Positions 37,011 to 47,125 of a DNA stretch of 64,000 nt are shown in pieces (positions within the stretch are counted from its first letter, which is position 1; each line of letters opens with the position of its first letter). The stretch spans positions 124,001-188,000 of the forward strand of contig CAVSBG010000017.1 in assembly GCA_963726125.1 (NCBI GenBank). The letters run 5' to 3'. The DNA is from JAMXLO01 sp963726125. GTDB taxonomy: Bacteria; Pseudomonadota; Alphaproteobacteria; Acetobacterales; Acetobacteraceae. The notes beneath the pieces are model-generated. The model worked only from the letters and a program-made list of their open reading frames with translations, had not been told where the DNA came from and did not search any database. The position numbers and the translations under genes were made by a program.

Positions 37011-39021
37011 ATGCCCACGTACACCTTCGCGGCCAATACTGTTGAGGATTTCGTGTCCTGGAACAGTCCTTCGGTCTGGAGCGGTGGAATCGTTCCAAAT
37101 TCCGCCAATGCGGACGTACTGATTCCGACAATAATAGATTTGTCGTCGGGCGATCCATACACTTACTACATTACGATTGACGCGGGCTCGAGCGTTGCGG
37201 TGCACTCGTTGAGCGAGACGGAGAATGTCCTCATATTGGACGGCACACTGGCGGACAGCAATGCTTTTACCCTCGATCAAGGCTCCGAGTTGGATATCGC
37301 GGGAAGCCTGTCCGTCGGATCCCTGCAAAATACGGGAAATGATATTCAGGGCAGCGGCCAGATCAGCAGCCCAGGGAGCATAGTCAACCAGGGAGAGATA
37401 CTCGGTGAGAGCCTGACTCTCGCATTCGACGCGTTCCAGAACGCCGGAACGCTTATCGGTGACTTCTCTGTTGACCGTGAAAGTCTCAGGTCCCCCCGGG
37501 AGCTTTGCCAACCTCTCCGACTCGGTCTTGAGTGGTGGTACTTTCGGCGGCAACCTTGACCTCGATGTCGGCGGTTCGATTGTCACCGATGCTGCGGCGC
37601 TCATTGCGGGTGGCACGATCGAAACGTTCGACACGAACGCCGGAACCTACGTCCCTCTCGAAGCGACACTTCAGACCATCGCGGCGGCAGGGCAGTTGCT
37701 GGTGTTGAACGGCGACAGCTATACAAACGACAACACTCTCAGCGTTCATGGCACCATCGCACTGGACCAGACGTTTCTCGCCAATGGGCGGACCGAGACC
37801 TTTTCCGTGCCCGAATTGCTCGTGGCCCCAGACGGCGAGTTGACAGCCGACAGCGGCGTGGTCTCAGGACAGATCGTGAATGACGGTGCCATCCTGGTCA
37901 CCCTGGGTTTGCTCAGCGTCGGGTCGAATCTGCCGGCGAGCGGAGATCTCGTTCTTCACTCGCCAATTACAGGCGAAGGTTCGCTGACAATTACCGCGGG
38001 TACAACGGCCATCGGAGCATTCGGGCCGCCGATATCTACCATCTACATTTCAAACACGCTCGAACTTGGTGCCGCGGACTCCGAAAATGTCAGCTTTGGC
38101 GACAATTCCGGCAACCTCGTGCTCGATGACCCGCTAGGCTTTATCGGAACAATCATACCACAAAGCTACATAGGTACGATCGCACCGCCGAGTGGCGGCG
38201 ACACCGTCATACTGCCGGGGATCTCGCTCACGTCGATCACGGGCCACTCGTATTCCGGCAATTCCGCCGCCGGCACACTCACCCTGGATCTACCGAGCGG
38301 CGACCTTAACCTGCAATTTGCAGGCGACTACGTCACGTCCAGCTTCACGCTGACGGCCGGTATGCAGGAGTTCTCAACCTCGCCGCCAAGCGTTCTCATA
38401 ACGGAAACCTCGGTTCCTTGCCTTGCCGCAGGTACCCGTGTGACGACTGCGCACGGCGATGTCTGTGTTGAAGATCTGATCGTCGGTGACGTGCTGGCGA
38501 CCGTGTCCGGCGAGACACTGCCGATTGTATGGATCGGAAAGCGGAGGGTATCGTGCCGGCAGCACCCTTCTCCTGATTCCGTCAGCCCCGTGAGGGTTGC
38601 GCGAGATGCATTTGCGCCGAACCGCCCCAACCGAACCCTCATGCTGTCGCCTGATCACGCTGTCTTCGTCGATGGTGTGCTGATCCCGGTCCGCTATCTG
38701 ATCAACGACCTCACCATCACCCAGGCTGCGGTGGATGAAGTTACTTATTACCATGTGGAGTTATCCCGCCACCATGTGCTCCTGGCCGAGGGCCTTCCGG
38801 TGGAGTCCTACCTCGATACCGGAGATCGCGTTGATTTCGGTGACGCCAAGGGTACCGTGCGATTGTTTCCGGAATTTGCGATGCGCCTGCGCAACGCCTC
38901 CTTGGTGTGGGATGGACATGGCTTCGCCAGGTTGGTGGTGACCGGGCCGGAATTGGATGCCGTCAGGCTTCAACTGGAACGACGCGCTCGGCTGCTTCGT
39001 CGAACTGCCAGATGCGCGTGA
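37011..39021 (+). CDS. Hint-domain surface protein 2, one frameshift
   Basis: The start MPTYTFAANTVEDFVSWNSP leads into a glycine/asparagine-rich beta-repeat region similar in style to the first Hint protein (GQISSPGSIVNQGEILGESL). The frame shifts once near 37462-37474 and continues as LTVKVSGPPGSFANLSDSVL to the C-terminal Hint module. That module has SVPCLAAGTRVTTAHGDVCV (with the first Cys), RTLMLSPDHAVFVDGVLIPV and YYHVELSRHHVLLAEGLPVE. Hint domains of this bacterial type can catalyse self-cleavage. With one base corrected the protein is about 670 residues. It is AT-richer than its neighbours. Confidence 0.75.
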
Positions 39022-39029
39022 CCGGAACC

Positions 39030-39301
39030 GATCGCCAAGGCAGATGACACCACAACGCTGTCTCCCTCTGCCCGGCGTCGCAGCCGCTGCCGCACTGCTT
39101 CCACCTCGGGTCCCGTCACCACCAACCTGGCGCAGCCACCGGATTCCCATGTCCGCGATGCAAAGTCCGGATACAACTCCACCGCTACGCCGCCGTTATC
39201 GAACGTCGATCGATCACCGATATCGAGATAACTCTCGGCCGGCAGACCTTCGGCCAGCAGGATCGCATGCGTCACGTGGAAATACTCCACGTGACGCATG
39301 C
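39030..39301 (-). pseudogene. Hint-domain remnant (C-terminal fragment), facing Hint protein 2
   Basis: On the minus strand a fragment reads VEYFHVTHAILLAEGLPAES, then YLDIGDRSTFDNGGVAVELY and PDFASRTWESGGCARLVVTG. This is the end of a Hint module without its repeat domain, N-terminal Cys or start codon. It lies tail-to-tail with Hint protein 2 and is only distantly similar to it (about 70% over the shared part by eye). A perfect 16-bp fold-back marks its upstream break point. Confidence 0.65.
39265..39301. repeat. Perfect 16-bp inverted repeat at the break of the Hint remnant
   Basis: GCATGCGTCACGTGGA and its exact complement TCCACGTGACGCATGC are separated by five bases (AATAC). The left arm is ordinary Hint-coding sequence, so the right arm is probably a templated inverted copy formed when the gene was cut. 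Confidence 0.8.
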
Positions 39302-39391
39302 GGCGCGACCGAGTCGACGCACGGACGTTGATCGTATGGGAATGCTGCTTCCCGATATGTGATCCGCTCGACGCCATACTGGGCGGAGTCG

Positions 39392-39676
39392 TTATTTCCA
39401 GTCCGACTGAAAAAGGATCAGCGTCAGAAAGAACAGCGCGAACAGGGTGGCGGGCAATGCCAGTATCAGCAGCACGCCATTGGCAGGCCATACGCGGCCA
39501 TACGATCTCAGCCACACGCCGCCGGCGAGTATTGCTCCCACACCCCCCAGCATCACCAGCCACAGCAGGATGTTGAATGAGGACACAGTCCCGTCGCCGA
39601 GACCCCAAACGAAGAAGAACGCCACGACCGCCGCCGCCAGGGCATCGATGCCGAACAGGATTCGGAACGCGATCAT
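39392..39676 (-). CDS. Small three-helix membrane protein
   Basis: This 94-residue protein has three clear helices: at about 5-25 (ILFGIDALAAAVVAFFFVWG), about 34-54 and about 67-88. The motif GTVSSFNILLWLVMLGG is one I recall in short alphaproteobacterial proteins annotated loosely as osmoprotectant transporter permeases, but it is too short to be a complete permease. Function unknown. Confidence 0.6.
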   Translation of the reverse strand: MIAFRILFGIDALAAAVVAFFFVWGLGDGTVSSFNILLWLVMLGGVGAILAGGVWLRSYGRVWPANGVLLILALPATLFALFFLTLILFQSDWK

Positions 39677-39813
39677 GATCGTCAGGTTATGCCAACACTC
39701 ACTGAGCGCGACTCATCTTCCCACTTGTCATCCTCGCGGTGTGGGCGGGTGTGGGCCGGCGATGACATTCGGCACGACGCATTGGCAGTCGGCTTGCGCA
39801 GCAAGTAAGGACT

Positions 39814-39934
39814 TTCAACCACGGATGCACGCAGATGCACGCAGATGGTCCACAGGCAATGTTTCAAAGCGGGCAAGCCGCGCTTCCCTGGAGCCGAGTT
39901 ATTTGCGTTCATCTGCATGCATCTGTGGCTGAAG
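39814..39934. repeat. GATGCACAC-type palindromic element
   Basis: The left arm TTCAACCACGGATGCACGCA and right arm ending GCATCTGTGGCTGAAG are complementary with period-10 GATGCACGCA steps. The interior CAATGTTTCAAAGCGGGCAA also occurs, inverted, in the copy at 58288-58407, so the two are true homologues in opposite orientation. Confidence 0.8.
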
Positions 39935-40004
39935 ATTCTTTTACTGTTTCCGCTGCTGTCGGCAACGCTGGTTTGCTATCGGTCACCATCAATGAGAACT
40001 AGTA

Positions 40005-42177
40005 TTAGTGATCCGCTTCGGCTTTGCAAATTTCGTCGCTCTGTTCAAGCCGCAGCGTGGGCTCTCCAGATTCGACAACGCCGATGATCGCTGCCGCAAT
40101 CCCATGGTTACGCAATGCCGAGACGCAGGCTTCGGCTCGATCCCACGCAATGCCCGCCAACAACCCGCCCGAGGTCTGTGGATCCACCAGCAGTGCAGCG
40201 GAAGCATCGGCACCCGTCAGAGCCCGCCGATTCTCCACCGCCAGCGTGCTCTCAACGCCATGCGCCGCAAGTTGCAGAGCGCCCGGCAACACCGGCACCT
40301 GATCCGGCCACAGCATCGCCGCGACACCGGAAGCGCGCAGCATCTCCATCAAGTGCCCCGCCAATCCAAACCCAGTAACGTCGGTGCACGCGACCGCGCC
40401 ATACTCGCTGCAGCATCCGTGACGCCGCTGCGTTGCTCATGCGCATCGACTCAATCGCCGCCAGCAGCCACGCCGCGCGCGCCAGACCCCGCATGTGACC
40501 CGCCAATACGATGCCAGTGCCGAGAGGCTTGGTCAGCACCAGCGCATCGCCCGGCCGCAGCCCCGACTTGCGCAGCAGCCTCGCCGGATCGGCCAGCCCG
40601 GTGACCGCGAAACCCAGCGCCGCTTCGGCTGCCTCCGCGCTATGGCCGCCCACCAGCGCGCAGCCATCCGCCGCCAGCACCTGCGAGGCGCCGGTCAGCA
40701 TGTCCGCCAGTTCGGTCCGCATCTTGCGCCCGAGGGTGTAGGGCACGGCCGCGACCGCCAGCGCCGTCCACGGCCGCGCGCCCATCGCGTGCAGGTCGGA
40801 CAGCGCATGCGCTGCCGCGATCTGCCGAACACGAACGGGTCGTCGATGAACGCGCGGAAGTGATCGACGCTCTGCACCACCGCCATCCCCGGCGGTGGCA
40901 GCATCACCGCCGCATCGTCTGGTGCATCCAGCCCAATCAGCACGTCGGCACCCGGCAGGCGAGGCAGACCGGCCAGCGCGCCCGCCAGCACCTCGGCCCC
41001 GACCTTGGCGCCGCAGCCGCCGCAGCGCATCGGATCGTCCCCCGGGTTTTTCCTGGTCCCCGCCATCGGCGCCATCGGCTCCTGGTACATCCGCATCCAG
41101 CGCCGATCGATCCAGTCCTTCCAACGCCAGACAGCGCGCCCGGCAATGGCCACGCCGTTGCGCCAGGCCAGCGCGCGCCCGTCGCCCAGCCCCACGATCG
41201 CCAGCGCCTCCGACTGAGGCCGCCAGCGCCGCAACGCCTGGCCGCGCGCCGCTCGGCGCAGGTTGTCCGCCAGCGGCGCGACCCGCGCGCACCGCCCAGA
41301 CGCCGGCTTTCGGCCGTGGATTGCCCTCGATCGCAGCACAGTCACCGGCGGCGAACACGAAGTCATGGCTCAGGCTGCGCAGCGTCGCCGACACCCGCAC
41401 GCAGCCCGTCGCGTCGCAGTCCAGCCCCGACGCGGCCAGCAATCGCCGGCCCCACCACGCCGGTCGCCCACAGCGCGGTCGCCACCTCCAGGAAGCTGCC
41501 GTCGGACAGCGCCAGCCTGCCATCCGCCCAGCATGCCGGCCTTGACGCCACACGCCAGTTCCACGCCGGCGTCCACCAGCGCGGCGCGCGCGACGGATCG
41601 CGCATGGGCAGGCGCGCTTCCCAGCGGCTCCGCCGTGTCGCATACCAGCACGATCCGCGCCCGCTCGCGGTAGCGGAGCGCCAGGGCCAGCGCCAGTTCG
41701 GTCCCGCCCGGCCCGCCGCCAACGACGGCGATGCGCGCTCCCGGCTGCAACGCCGCCTCCAGCGCGGAAAGCCGCGCCAGGAACTGCCCGATCGGCTTCA
41801 CCGGCAACCCCGCACCCGCCGGCATCGCGGGCTCGCCGCCGATATCGATCGACAGCAGGTCGAACGGCACATCCGGGCGGTCCGATCACGGTCAGCCGGC
41901 GCTCCGCCAGGTCGATCGCGGTCGCCTCGGCGAGGATCAGCCGCGCGCCCGCGCTGGCGGCGAGCGGCGCCAGGTCGATATGCGCCTGCCCGAACGTGTA
42001 GTCGCCGCGGATCAACCCCGGCAGCATCCCGGTATAGGGCGTCTCCGGCTCGCGACCGATCAGCGTCAGCCGCACGCCCGGCTCGCGGCGCATGGCAAAC
42101 CGGCGCAGCACCTCGACATGCGCGTGGCCGGCGCCCAGCAGGACAAGGTCCGTCGTGATTGGCGCGTTCGGCTGCAT
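40005..42177 (-). pseudogene. selD: Pyridine nucleotide-disulfide oxidoreductase/SelD fusion, about six frameshifts
   Basis: From the ATG at 42177 (ITTDLVLLGAGHAHVEVLRR) an FAD/NAD-type oxidoreductase continues through GARIAVVGGGPGGTELALAL and DFVFAAGDCAAIEGNPRP. It then joins a selenophosphate synthetase: RCGGCGAKVGAEVLAGALAG (catalytic Cys and Lys), GLDAPDDAAVMLPPPGMAV, VPYTLGRKMRTELADMLTGA and DPQTSGGLLAGIAWDRAE to the stop at 40005. Such fusions are known and make selenophosphate for Sec or selenouridine. The reading frame changes near 41875, 41533, 41440, 41285, 40825 and 40405, all with homology kept on both sides. No other selenium gene is in the window. Confidence 0.8.
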
Positions 42178-42231
42178 GGCGAAGCCTAGCCCGGTTGCGG
42201 CGAGTCGCCGGAGTGGTAAGGATGCCCGCCC

Positions 42232-42939
42232 ATGACATGGTCCATTCTGGCGCGCGATCCGGCGACCGGTGCGCTGGGCGCCGCGGTCGCGACGCGCTTC
42301 TTCGCTGTCGGCGCGCTGGCGATCCATGTGGAGGGCGGCATCGCGGCGCTCGCCACCCAGGCCCTGATCAACCCGATGTACGCGCTGCACGGCATGGCCC
42401 GGCTGCGCGCCGGCGAATCACCGGACACCGTCGCTGGAGCGCTGCTCGCCGCCGATGCCGGCCGTGACCACCGCCAGCTCCACATCATCGACGCCCAAGG
42501 CCGCATCGCCCAGTACACCGGCAAGGACTGCGTCGCCTGGTGCGGCTCCGTCCAAGGCACCGACGTCTCGGTCGCCGGCAACATGCTGGCCGGCGCGGCG
42601 GTGGTGGAACGCACGCTGGACGCGTTCCAGCGCGCCACCGGTCCGCTCGCCGAACGTCTGCTGTCGGCGTTGCTTGCCGGCGAGGCGGCAGGAGGCGACA
42701 AGCGCGGCAAGCAATCGGCGGCACTGAAAGTCTGCTCGCGCGATCCGTATCCGGATCTCGACATCCGCACCGACGATCACCCCGACCCGGTACGGGAATT
42801 GCACCGCCTGCACGCCGTCAGCCAGGAGCGGTTCGCCGTGTTCCGCCGTTTCCTCGCCGGCACCGACAACCCGTGCGGCGTGTTCGACCGCATGGTGATC
42901 AACGACGCCATTGCCCGTGAGGGAAAACCGCCTACCTGA
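42232..42939 (+). CDS. DUF1028 domain-containing protein
   Basis: The 235-residue protein opens MTWSILARDPATGALGAAVA, the diagnostic start of DUF1028, with QALINPMYALHGMARLRAGE and VAGNMLAGAAVVERTLDAF. DUF1028 proteins resemble Ntn hydrolases by fold prediction and often sit beside peptide-type ABC importers, as here. The biochemical role is not established. Confidence 0.85.
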   Translation: MTWSILARDPATGALGAAVATRFFAVGALAIHVEGGIAALATQALINPMYALHGMARLRAGESPDTVAGALLAADAGRDHRQLHIIDAQGRIAQYTGKDCVAWCGSVQGTDVSVAGNMLAGAAVVERTLDAFQRATGPLAERLLSALLAGEAAGGDKRGKQSAALKVCSRDPYPDLDIRTDDHPDPVRELHRLHAVSQERFAVFRRFLAGTDNPCGVFDRMVINDAIAREGKPPT

Positions 42940-42971
42940 CCGCCATAACAATAAACTCGGGACGCTTCATC

Positions 42972-44474
42972 ATGCGCCGTTTTGTGCTTGCTGTTGCCTG
43001 CATGTTGGTCACCGTTGTCCCTGGCTTGGCGCAGACCCTGCACATTGCGCTCCGCCAGGACCTTGACGTGATGGACCCCACGCTGGCCACGACCTATGTC
43101 GGCCGCATCGTGTTCGCCGGGCTCTGCGACAAGCTGTTCGACATCGATGAGAAGCTGAACATCGTGCCGCAACTCGCCACCGGCTACGAATGGGCGGACG
43201 ACAAGACACTGGTGATCCATTTGCGGCCCGGCGTGAAGTTCCAGGATGGCGAGGCCATGGATGCCGGAGCGGTGAAGTATACCTTCGATCGTTACCTCAC
43301 CATGCAGGGCAGCTTCCGCAAGAGTGAGATCAGCTCGATCGACCAGGTCGAGATCGTGGATCCAGCCACAGTACGCGTCGTGTTGAAAAGCCCGTCGGGT
43401 GCATTCCTTGCGCAGCTCACCGACCGCTCTGGCATGATCCTGCCACCGAAAGTCGCCGAGCAGGAAGGCAAGGATTTCGCTTCGCATCCGGTGTGCAGCG
43501 GGCCCTTCAAATTCGTCGAGCGTGTCCCGCAGGATCACGTCACACTCGAGCGCTTTGCCGACTATTGGGATGCCAAAACCATCCATTTCGACAGGGTCGT
43601 CTATCAGGTGTTCCTGGATTCATCGGTGCGTCTGGCGAACCTCAAAGCCGGCAGCTCCGATATCACGGAATACATCGCACCAACCGACGCCGATGCGGTG
43701 AAGGCTGACCCCAAGTTGCGGCTCGTGGTCTCTGATGCGCTGGGCTACACCGGCCTTACCAATAATCTCGACAATGGAGCCCGGTCGAACAACCCATACG
43801 GCAAGAACCCGCTGGTGCGACAGGCGTTCAATGCCGCAATCGACCGTGCGGCACTGGTGCAGGTTGTATATAACGGCATGTATGCACCGAGTGTGCAGCC
43901 GGTATCTGCCAGCTCGCCGTTCTATGATCCCTTGCTGAAGCCGCCACCGCGCGATGTGGCGAAGGCAAAGGCGCTGTTGCAACAGGCCGGCGTCACGCTA
44001 CCGGTCAAGATCGAGCTGCTGACGCCAAATCAGCCTGACGTTCTGCAGAGCGCCGAGGTGATCCAGTCGATGGCCGCCGAAGCAGGCTTCGACGTCCACA
44101 TCCAGGCAATGGAATTCGCCTCATCCTTGCAGGCGTCGCAGCGCGGCGACTACGAGGTTTATCTCATCGGCTGGTCCGGGCGTGTCGACGCCGACGGCAA
44201 TACGTTCCAGTTCCTGCATTCGGGACAGGGCAACAATGTCAGCCACTACAGCAATCCAATCGTAGATAAGATGCTGCAGGACGCGAGGGACCAGACAGAT
44301 GTCGCCAGGCGCCGCACCGACTACTATCAAGCATGGTCCGAACTGCAGCGCGATTTGCCGATCACGTATCTCTATAACGGTCGCAACATCGTCGCGATGA
44401 ATGCAAAGCTGCAAGGCTTCCGCCCGATCCCCGACGGCATGATCCGTATTCAGGGCATGGAGATGGCAAAGTAG
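42972..44474 (+). CDS. Peptide/nickel-type ABC transporter substrate-binding protein (family 5)
   Basis: The 500-residue protein has a signal peptide (MRRFVLAVACMLVTVVPGLA) and a family 5 solute-binding fold. Landmarks include DVMDPTLATTYVGRIVFAG, KTLVIHLRPGVKFQDGEAMD, a SGPFKFVERVPQDHVTLERF segment and a C-terminal lobe with SGQGNNVSHYSNPIVDKMLQ. It probably binds a peptide or other organic ligand for the following permeases. The next gene begins with GTG overlapping this stop. Confidence 0.92.
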   Translation: MRRFVLAVACMLVTVVPGLAQTLHIALRQDLDVMDPTLATTYVGRIVFAGLCDKLFDIDEKLNIVPQLATGYEWADDKTLVIHLRPGVKFQDGEAMDAGAVKYTFDRYLTMQGSFRKSEISSIDQVEIVDPATVRVVLKSPSGAFLAQLTDRSGMILPPKVAEQEGKDFASHPVCSGPFKFVERVPQDHVTLERFADYWDAKTIHFDRVVYQVFLDSSVRLANLKAGSSDITEYIAPTDADAVKADPKLRLVVSDALGYTGLTNNLDNGARSNNPYGKNPLVRQAFNAAIDRAALVQVVYNGMYAPSVQPVSASSPFYDPLLKPPPRDVAKAKALLQQAGVTLPVKIELLTPNQPDVLQSAEVIQSMAAEAGFDVHIQAMEFASSLQASQRGDYEVYLIGWSGRVDADGNTFQFLHSGQGNNVSHYSNPIVDKMLQDARDQTDVARRRTDYYQAWSELQRDLPITYLYNGRNIVAMNAKLQGFRPIPDGMIRIQGMEMAK

Positions 44475-45421
44475 TGCACGGACATCTCGGCACGCGCATC
44501 GCGCAGATCATACCGACGCTGTTGCTGGTCAGCGTCCTGGTGTTCGGCTTGCAACAACTGATGCCGGGCGACCCGGCACTGGTGCTCGCCGGCGAGGAAG
44601 GCGCCAACCAGCAACTGCTGGCCCAGATCCGCTCGGAACTTTGGCTCGATCGTTCGCTGCCGGTGCAGTACGTGCATTGGCTGGGCAACGTGGTGCAGGG
44701 CGATCTCGGGTATTCGTGGCGCATTCGTCAGCCGGTGTCGCAACTGGTGCTGCAAAAGCTGCCGGTCACGTTGCAGCTCGGCGTGATGGCATTCGCGTTC
44801 GCCGTGCTGATCGGCGTGCCGGCTGGCATCGTTGCGGCTGTCTACCGCAATCGCTGGCTGGATTATGTGGCCAATGCGGTAGGGCTGGCGGGATTGTCCA
44901 CGCCGACGTTCTGGCTGGGGATCATGTTGATCCTGCTGGTATCGGTTGATCTAGGCTGGCTGCCCCCGTCCGGCTACGTGCCGCTGACCGAGGATTGGCG
45001 ACAGTCGCTCGCCACCACCATCATGCCCGCGTTCGTGCTGGGCAACGCGATCGCCGCCGTGCTGATGCGGCACACGCGGAGTGCGATGCTGACGTCGCTC
45101 GACCAGGACTATGTACGCACGGCGCGGGCGAAGGGACTGCGCGAGTTCATCGTCGTGATCCGCCATGCCCTGCGCAATGCGCTGATCCCGGTGGTGACGC
45201 TGGGCGCGTTGGAACTGGGCACGCTGTTCTCCGGCGCGGTGCTGACCGAGCAGGTGTTCAGCATTCCAGGCTTCGGCAAGATGATCGTCGATGCGGTGTT
45301 CAACCGGGACTATCCGGTCGTGCAAGGCGTCGTATTGGTGACGGCGTTTCTCTACGTGGTGCTGAACCTGTTAGCCGATGTGCTGTACGTGGTGATCAAT
45401 CCAAGACTGCGAGGGGCATGA
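44474..45421 (+). CDS. Peptide-type ABC transporter permease (DppB-like)
   Basis: This 315-residue integral membrane protein has about six helices and starts with a GTG overlapping the stop of the binding-protein gene. Signature parts are VFGLQQLMPGDPALVLAGEE in the first periplasmic loop and the EAA loop around RTARAKGLREFIVVIRHALR. It pairs with the DppC-like permease to form the channel. The 45422-45494 gap holds a C/G-tract hairpin. Confidence 0.92.
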   Translation: MHGHLGTRIAQIIPTLLLVSVLVFGLQQLMPGDPALVLAGEEGANQQLLAQIRSELWLDRSLPVQYVHWLGNVVQGDLGYSWRIRQPVSQLVLQKLPVTLQLGVMAFAFAVLIGVPAGIVAAVYRNRWLDYVANAVGLAGLSTPTFWLGIMLILLVSVDLGWLPPSGYVPLTEDWRQSLATTIMPAFVLGNAIAAVLMRHTRSAMLTSLDQDYVRTARAKGLREFIVVIRHALRNALIPVVTLGALELGTLFSGAVLTEQVFSIPGFGKMIVDAVFNRDYPVVQGVVLVTAFLYVVLNLLADVLYVVINPRLRGA

Positions 45422-45445
45422 TAGCAATGCGGCGACCTGCAACCA

Positions 45446-45484
45446 CTCCCCCTCCCCTTGCGGGAGGGGGGAAGGGGGAGGGGG
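45446..45484. repeat. C/G-tract hairpin repeat, copy 2
   Basis: CTCCCCCTCCCCTTGCGGGA and the complementary GGGAGGGGG-AAGGGGGAGGGGG form a strong stem in the spacer between the two permease genes. It is near-identical to the copies at 9444 and 54436. Its place within an operon argues against a simple full terminator role. Confidence 0.8.
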
Positions 45485-45494
45485 CCAACCTTCC

Positions 45495-46382
45495 ATGAGC
45501 ACCGCCCTGGCCACCCCAACGATCACCCGCCCCATTCCCACCCCCCAGAGCCCCGCGCGCCTCGCCCTCCGCCGCTTCCTGCACCGCCCCGTAGCCGTCG
45601 CCGGGCTGACAGTGATCGTGCTGTTCATCGCCGTAGCGATCCTCGCCCCACTGCTCGCGCCGTACGATCCAATCGCCACCTCCTGGACCGCGATCCGCAA
45701 AGCCCCGTCGCTCGCCCACTGGATGGGCACCGATGAAAACGGCCGCGACGTCCTCAGCCGCGTGATGTTCGGCGCGCGCGCCAGCCTGATGGCAGGCGTC
45801 GTGTCAGTACTGATCGCCGCCGGCATAGGCGTGCCCGCCGGATTGCTGGCAGGCTTCGCGCAAGGCTGGATCGACGCCGTGCTGAGCCGCATCGTCGATG
45901 CCATGCTGGCCTGCCCCTTCCTGATCCTGGCAATCGCGCTAGCCGCGTTCCTCGGGCCCAACCTGACCAACGCAATGATCGCTATCGGCGTCTCCACCGC
46001 GCCGCGCTTCATGCGTGTGGCGCGCGCGGCGACACTGGACGCCAGCAGCAACGAATACGTCGAGGCTGCGCGCGCCATCGGCAATCCCGGTTGGCGGGTC
46101 GCGGTCCGCCACGTACTTCCGAACATCGTGCCGCCGGTGTTGGTGCAGGGCACGCTGGCGATCGCCGCAGCCATTATCGCCGAGGCAAGCCTGTCGTTCC
46201 TCGGCCTGGGCCAGCAGCCGCCGGCGCCGTCCTGGGGGTCGATGCTGAACTCCGCCCAGCGCTTCCTTGAACAGGCACCGTGGCTCGCGGTGTTTCCTGG
46301 CCTGGCGATCTTCCTGGTCGTGCTGTCGTTCAACCTGGTGGGCGACGGGTTGCGGGACGCGCTGGACCCGAGGGGCCGCTAG
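45495..46382 (+). CDS. Peptide-type ABC transporter permease (DppC-like)
   Basis: The 295-residue protein has an N-terminal DppC extension and HWMGTDENGRDVLSRVMFG, the family signature at the first large loop, followed by the EAA motif region EYVEAARAIGNPGWRVAVRH. It completes the channel with the DppB-like partner. No ATP-binding genes follow; the downstream gene is convergent. The importer must borrow ATPases encoded elsewhere or be incomplete. Confidence 0.92.
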   Translation: MSTALATPTITRPIPTPQSPARLALRRFLHRPVAVAGLTVIVLFIAVAILAPLLAPYDPIATSWTAIRKAPSLAHWMGTDENGRDVLSRVMFGARASLMAGVVSVLIAAGIGVPAGLLAGFAQGWIDAVLSRIVDAMLACPFLILAIALAAFLGPNLTNAMIAIGVSTAPRFMRVARAATLDASSNEYVEAARAIGNPGWRVAVRHVLPNIVPPVLVQGTLAIAAAIIAEASLSFLGLGQQPPAPSWGSMLNSAQRFLEQAPWLAVFPGLAIFLVVLSFNLVGDGLRDALDPRGR

Positions 46383-46393
46383 GCCAGAGAGTT

Positions 46394-46981
46394 CTACTCG
46401 GCGTGATGCTTTACCTCGTCAAGGAACCGGACCCACGGCTCGGGCAGGCCATGCGCGCGCGCCCCGTCGCGCAGCAATGAGATGTAGCGGAACGACGGCG
46501 TGCCATCAGTGTCCCTGCCACGCGCCATGTAGGTCACCGCGCTGACGACGTTGCCATCGCCATCCTCGACCGGCACCAACACATGGCGATAGTTCCGGCC
46601 CGGGACGCCCTCCGTCGCATCCAGCCGCAACAGTTCGCGCCGCGTGATGCGATACAGCACCCCCCATAATTCGCCGTCCTGGTCAGGGCAGATATTCGCC
46701 GGCGCCGCCTTGCCGATAGGCCGCCCTTCCAGATTGAAGCGCAGCCGATAGCCCTTCAGGCAGCCGATGCGCCATTCGGCCGGACGCATGCCACGGCGCT
46801 CGCGAAACGCGCTGTGGTGCATGTTGGAGCCGTAGGCAAAGTACCAGACGTGCTCCGACGGTCGTCCGGTCAGAACGTGGCCATGCCAGCGGTAATGCCA
46901 CCGCGACAGCGCCCACGACTTCCCCAGCAATCGCCGCCATCGAATGCGGATGGCTCTACGGTTAGCGAATGACCGCAACAT
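46394..46981 (-). CDS. Gamma-glutamylcyclotransferase-like protein
   Basis: The core YFAYGSNMHHSAFRERRG begins about residue 46 of the longest frame, and the catalytic Glu lies in DATEGVPGRNYRH. GGCT-fold enzymes form 5-oxoproline from gamma-glutamyl substrates. The start is uncertain: the 195-residue frame opens at 46981, but no good ATG lies just before the core, so a near-cognate start or the longer form is used. The stop lies 12 bases from the convergent permease stop. Confidence 0.8.
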   Translation of the reverse strand: MLRSFANRRAIRIRWRRLLGKSWALSRWHYRWHGHVLTGRPSEHVWYFAYGSNMHHSAFRERRGMRPAEWRIGCLKGYRLRFNLEGRPIGKAAPANICPDQDGELWGVLYRITRRELLRLDATEGVPGRNYRHVLVPVEDGDGNVVSAVTYMARGRDTDGTPSFRYISLLRDGARAHGLPEPWVRFLDEVKHHAE

Positions 46982-47125
46982 CGTTCGGACTGGTCAGATC
47001 CCTCGTTGCCCAACTGTCAGGAGCGTAACCGGAGATTCCGACTTCGCAAAGTGCCGAGACGGGTTGCCCCGCCGCCCCCAGTCCGGGATGCTGCCCAGGT
47101 TGGCGAGCCGTCATGGCAACCGTAG

